A stretch of 64,000 bases of DNA from Effrenium voratum. Taxonomy: Eukaryota; Sar; Dinophyceae; Suessiales; Symbiodiniaceae. A program made the position numbers and the translations under genes. The first letter of the stretch is position 1; the number at the start of each line of letters is the position of its first letter. Shown piece after piece: positions 36,001 through 42,000 of the stretch. The notes beneath the pieces were generated by a model, which saw only the letters and a list, made by a program, of their open reading frames with translations, searched no databases and was not told the DNA's origin. The stretch lies in the NCBI GenBank assembly GCA_963377175.1, contig CAUJNA010003749.1, forward strand, positions 112,397 to 176,396. The letters run 5' to 3'.

Positions 36001-39000
36001 CGATTGCTTTCAGGGTCTTGAAAACAAAAACCAAAGGGGGATCAATCCTTTTTAGGGGTAATCTGAAACCAGAACTGCAGTTGCTCATCCCAAGCACCGA
36101 TGGGAATCTGGAGGCATGGGCTGGAACCACAGCGCCGAGGCAAGTCACAAGAGGAATCGCTCCAGCTATGGTACTTAACATGTCCAAACTTTCTGCTCTA
36201 AAGTATGGCATCACTCAACACCCCGAGTCTCACCAGAAATCCCCAGCCTCCAATTTCTAGCGTCCTGATTTCGGGTCGGCCGACCCTCAAAAACAACGAT
36301 TCAAAGCAAGCACTGTGACCAAAATAGCCCGCAGTTTGCCAACCTGCAGATCTTCCATGGAGCAGCAGTACAAACGATGCGGGCGGTACTCAAGCCAATC
36401 CAAACAACCCACAGCATAGCCCTGCAGGTTGGCAGATTGTTCATGGGGCAAGCGGTGCAAATGATGCCGGCAGTGTCAAGCACGCCAAACCGCCCCAACA
36501 ACCCATATAGCCCTGCAGCTTGGCAATCTTCAGATCAAACGATGCGGACCCGATCCAAACATAGCCCTGCAGGTTGGTAACCTGCAGATTGTTCATGGGG
36601 CAAGCGGGCAGCCAAGGACACCAAACCGCCCCAAACAACCCATATGGCCCTGCAGGTTGGCAATCTGCAGATCTTGCATGGGGGGCAGCGGTACAAACGA
36701 TGCGGGCGATACTCAACCCAATCCAAACATAGCCCTGCAGGTTGGCAACCTGCAGATTGTTCATGGGGCAAGCGGTGCAAATGATGCGGGCCATGCCCAG
36801 CATAGCCCTGCAGGTTGGCAACCTGCGGATCTTCCATTGGGTAGCGGTACAAACGATGCCAAGCCAATCCAAACAACCCGCAGCATAGCCCTGCAGGTTG
36901 GCAACCTGCAGATTGTTCATGGGGCAAGCGGTGCAATGATGCGGGCAGTGCCAACCGCCCCAAACAACCCATAGCATAGCCCTGCAGTTGGCAACCTGCA
37001 GAATGTTTATGGGGGAGCGGTACAAACGATGCGGGCGATACTCAAGCCAATCCAAACAACCCACATCATAGCCCTGCAGGTTGGTAACCTGCAGATTGTT
37101 CATGGGGCACCAAACCGCCCCAAACGGTTGGCAACCTGCAGATTCTTCAAGGGGCAAGCGGTGCAAATGATGCGGGCAATGCCCAGCACACCCCAAACCG
37201 CCCCAAACAACCCATAGCATAACCCTGCAGGTTGGCAACCTGCATGGGGCAAGCGGTGCAATGATGCGGGCAACCCATAGCACAGCCCTGCAGGTTGGCA
37301 ACCTGCAGATTGTTCATGGGGGAGCGGTACAAACGATGCGGGCGATACTCAAGCCAATCCAAACAACCCACAGCATAGCCCTGCAGGTTGGTAACCTGCA
37401 GATTGTTCATGGGGCAAGCGGGCAGCCAAGGACACCAAACCGCCCCAAACAACCCATATAGCCCTGCAGGTTGGCAATCTGCAGATCTTGCATGGGGGGC
37501 AGCGGTACAAACGATGCGGGCGATACTCAACCCAATCCAAACATAGCCCTGCAGGTTGGCAACCTGCAGATTCTTCATGGGGCAGCGGTGCAAATGATGC
37601 GGGCAATGCCCAGCACACCCCAAACCGCCCCAAACAACCCACAGCACAGCCCTGCAGGTTGGCAACCTGCAGATTTTTCATGGGCCCTGCAAATGTTTCA
37701 TGACACAGCGATGCAAATGATGCGGGCAATGCCCAGCACACCCCAGACCTGCAGCTTTTCCCTGCAGCGGCGGGGCAAAGATGTGCATGATGCCCAAGCA
37801 ATCTGCCCCGCAAGACAGCAGTGCAAATGATGCGGGTTATGCAAGCAAGCCCCAAACAACTCCAAGCAAAGCTTTGCAGATCGCTGATCTGCGATTTTCC
37901 ATGGAGTAGCGATGCAAAAATGCGGGTTATGCCCATCCCCAAGCAGAGCCCTGCAGGTCGCTGCAGATTTTCCATGGAGCAGCTGCCAGCAATGAGGCAA
38001 CGGTGCATTTTCAGGTCCTAGGAAAGCAAACTCATGTTGTTCCATTTGTTTGGTGCAGGTGGCGCTGGTTCCATTTGTTTGGTGTTCGTGCAGTTCGAAC
38101 TTGACAAGGGCCCTCCGAGTGAACCCCCGAAATTGAAAAACCCCCGCGGCACGCTCCGTGAGATCCTTCGCTTTGGATGGTGTCGCCCATCTGGAACTCA
38201 TAGAACTCAAGACACTCCTGGCGACTTTTTCCGGGTCGGGCGTGCGTGCGATCAGAGGCCTTTGGGTTAGAGAGCTGGTGTCTAGCAAAAACCGGTGGGT
38301 TTTTTTTGTTCAGGATTTGACTGGTGTCTAGAGGCGGACTTCAGACAAAAAGCTGCATGCTGCTTGTTCTCTGACTTTTTGTTAGTGGGACAAGCAAGTT
38401 TAAAGGACTTAGTCATGGCCGTAGTGAGGCCTTTGGGACACAAAAACAAGGCGAGCGTTTCTGACGGAAGTCATACTCAGCAAGGCGCATTCTTCGAGTG
38501 TACGCATCATGCACATCATACTGGATTGCTTCAAAGACTCTGCGGTTGTCAATGTTTGGTATCCCCTTTCTTTTCGGCGGCACCGTCATCCGGCACCTAG
38601 CAGTTTTGACAGCAAGAACTCGTAAAGTGTTGAAGTGCTAAAATCCAGAAGGGAATGGCTGGCACGGGTGCTGCTGACAGAGTGTTGGCGGCAATTTGGC
38701 AGCCAACCTGCACAGCGTTGAAATCAGGAGGATCTTGCCGGCAATAGATGGCACGAGTGCTGTTGACAGCTTGTGAAGCGTTGAAGCTGAAATTAGGAAA
38801 GAGCTCTTTACTTTCAAGCTTCTTTCAAACAAGGGCTCCTTGTGCATTTCGTTGGCTTTCAATAGCTGCTCGTAAAGCGTGCCTTTGAATCACGCTCCAG
38901 CAAGTTCCTAATAACAAACTCCTTCAACAGCTCCTTCTACACTTCTCTACGCTGCAAGTACGTTGCCATACTCCTCGCAAAGAGCCTCTTACCAAGCGGC

Positions 39001-42000
39001 CTTCAACGAATGCTCCTCGTCCTGCCTTTGTTCGGGCGGCCGCTTTTCTGCATTGTTTTACCAGGAATCAAACGGAACCCACCCACCAACCCCCCCCCCC
39101 CGGCCCCCCTGCCACCACTTGGGTGCACGAAAGCTCCCTTGAGACTGAGGGCGGCACCACAAGCTGCTCAATCTGGTCATTGCCGAGCTGCTGCAGCAGG
39201 CTGCTGCCGCCTGAGAAACGCTAAGCGTTCCCCTTGGTTGCCTTTGGTAGGCAATGACATCCCACTCATCACTGGTTGTGGAAATAACCCTTGTTGTGAT
39301 ACTAAAGTCGTGTAAAGTGTAAAAGGGGGGATGTGATTGGGGGGTTGACATCATACCCTTGGCACAAAGTGGAGTATTTGGAGACGGGGTGGGCCCCTGG
39401 AAGATACTCTAACACTGACGGGTTTCTGGGGTTCCATTTGGAGACAAAGGGGGCAACCGACCGTTACGGGGGTTGGGCACTAGTTCCTGTAGAAATTCCT
39501 GTGGCTTATTTCCCGGGGAGGGTTTCCCTCAATTTCCACTGAAATGAACAGCCTCACTTGACAGCAAATTTGTCCCGCGAACAGTGGAAAAGGCAAACCA
39601 TGGTATAAACATGCGTTGTTGCGAAAGTCATGGACCTCATGTATGAAACGGCACATGTAGCCAAGGTCCCGCAACAGGCCAATACCTGTTTTAGACATGC
39701 CCTGGCTTGCGAAACCCCCTGAGCAAAAGGTCTATCTGGCTGTGGGTCGGAACCCTCGGAAATGGAACCACAACTAAAACCTGCGGTCCCCTGCTGGTTT
39801 AATTTTGACCCATTCCCAACCTTTTGTTGCAATGGAAAGATCAGCTGTCCAAAGGTCGGGGCGATTCGGTCACTTCCGCTTGCCCCTCTTTCCCCTTTGC
39901 CTCTTTAGGGCCTCCTTTCCGGAAGTCACGGGTCGATAATCAAAGCATCTCTACTCTTGGTATGGTAGCAAAAAACTTTGTTTTTTGCAGACCCCCAGTA
40001 AAAATGAACAGAACCAAAAAACTAAAAAAACAAAAAAAACATGCCAAGAACAGTGAAGAAGGTGGATGTTGCCCAAAGGCACCCACCAAATCCAGAGCCA
40101 TGGATTCCCACTGGGCCCCTTGAGTCATGACCAAAACCTGGTGGATCTACAAAGGCCGCAGCCGGTTGGGAAATGTATCCCGCTGGCGTCATTTTCTTGA
40201 GGGTACTCCGTTTGGGGTGTTGTTTGCTTTTTGTTTTTTTCCGTGAGAAGCCACAAGGACCACATTTTGGGCAGGGTTGGGTCAACCCAATATTTGTGTT
40301 GAAGCCTCTAATCTTTGAACATGTTTGAACAACCTCATGTTGGTGCCCTTTGGGGTCTGATTCGTTCCACCAATTTTGCCCAATGATTCCGTGTTGAAAG
40401 CCCATTTGCCACTACAAAGGGAGTATATACCCGATTCCTCCTACATACAATAGTTATTTGAAAGTGGAACCTTCTTACATGGTCAATGTTCAACCCTAAG
40501 CTTAGGATCTTAGTCTGCCTCAAATACCTGATTTGTTCAGTGCAGATTTGAACACCTAGTTTTCCATGGGTAGAAGCACTTCCTTTTTCGTCAGGGTTGA
40601 CATCCTACCCCCAAAAAAAGGGCTGAAAAAAGGCGGGTATTTGGAGACTGCGGGGGTTGAATTCTGAGCCAAAGCTTTACTTGAACACTGAAATATCTTT
40701 TGGACCTTGGGGTGAAACTCTGCAGCATCAGCATTGAATGGCAGGTCTAAAATTAGTTCGCCTGGAAATGGCATTCCTTTGGGTTGTCCTTGCATCACAA
40801 ATGAAAAGGTTTTCCACAGTTTCCAACGAGACTGGTCGTATTTGGGCTCGGAGCCCGGCGCAAAGCGCCGGCAAGGAAGATGCGGTCGCTGCGAGTCTTC
40901 ACGCGATCCTGGCGCCTGGGCGATAGTACCTGCACGAGAGGCGTGCGAGAGACTGGGGGGGGGGTTCGCGACAAGAGTCGCGGGGTTGGTTGGTCCTTGG
41001 ATATGCGTTTTCCCTATGAAACAGCTTACTTTGAAGTGGTTGCTCATTTTTCTTGCTTTGTTTTCTTTGGGGCTGTTTACAACATTATTTCGGGCGCGTT
41101 TCCCTGGAACGCACCATTTAGAGGGTAGTTGTCAGGATGGCAATTTCGGCTGGGGCCAAAGTGAAATTCCACAACTTCCTGCGGATTTAGAGGCTCTCCT
41201 TGTGACGGTGGCTTTTGGATGCATCCTTTCATCGTCGATTTCAGGAACGGATGTGTCTCTCTAAATTGAGAACCCGAAATCATATGTGTTTCCTCTCAAA
41301 AAGGTGAAACGGGTGCTTGAGCATCAAAACGGTTGGCTTTCTTCTGATTTCCCAAAGGAAACAAACAGCATTATTCCCCGCCCCGCAAAAAAGGCAACTG
41401 GTCAAACAAACAAAGAAACCAAACAGGGAAACTCTACAGGAAGATAGCCAAATCCCCCCCCCCCCACATTAGTGAGCGCGTAGAAATTCCGCTTTTGCTG
41501 GTTTAATGCAAACAAAGAATCCTGGTGCACGTTGGCTGCATTCAGGACTCTCACTGCCCTCTGACCATGAAGCCACAAGGTAACCCGAATGCATAAGCTT
41601 CCACCCACGTTTCTTTGATTAATTCACGCACGGGATCTTAACATCCTGCTTTCAGTTCAATACGTGCTTCCAGTTCAGCCGAACGAAGCCAGATGAAAGG
41701 TTGCCAAATCGACCTCATGGAACACCAGCAACGTTCCTCGTCTGATCTAACTGGGACACTGACAAATGTTGCGGTGCTTACCCTGGGAATTGAGCAAACT
41801 TGAATACTTTCGACCCTCCAAAATGCTTGGACATAAACCCCTTGACAGGAGCTCCCTTAACGGTCTCCCTGTCCAGTCAGCTTCCATCTGCACAAGTTGG
41901 CTTGCGCTCCTTCTGCCCCCAATCGGCGAGCTCGCAAAAAATTGGGCAGTTTCATGGCAACGCGAGGATGTAGTCTTTGGTTTTCCTTCTACATCAACCT

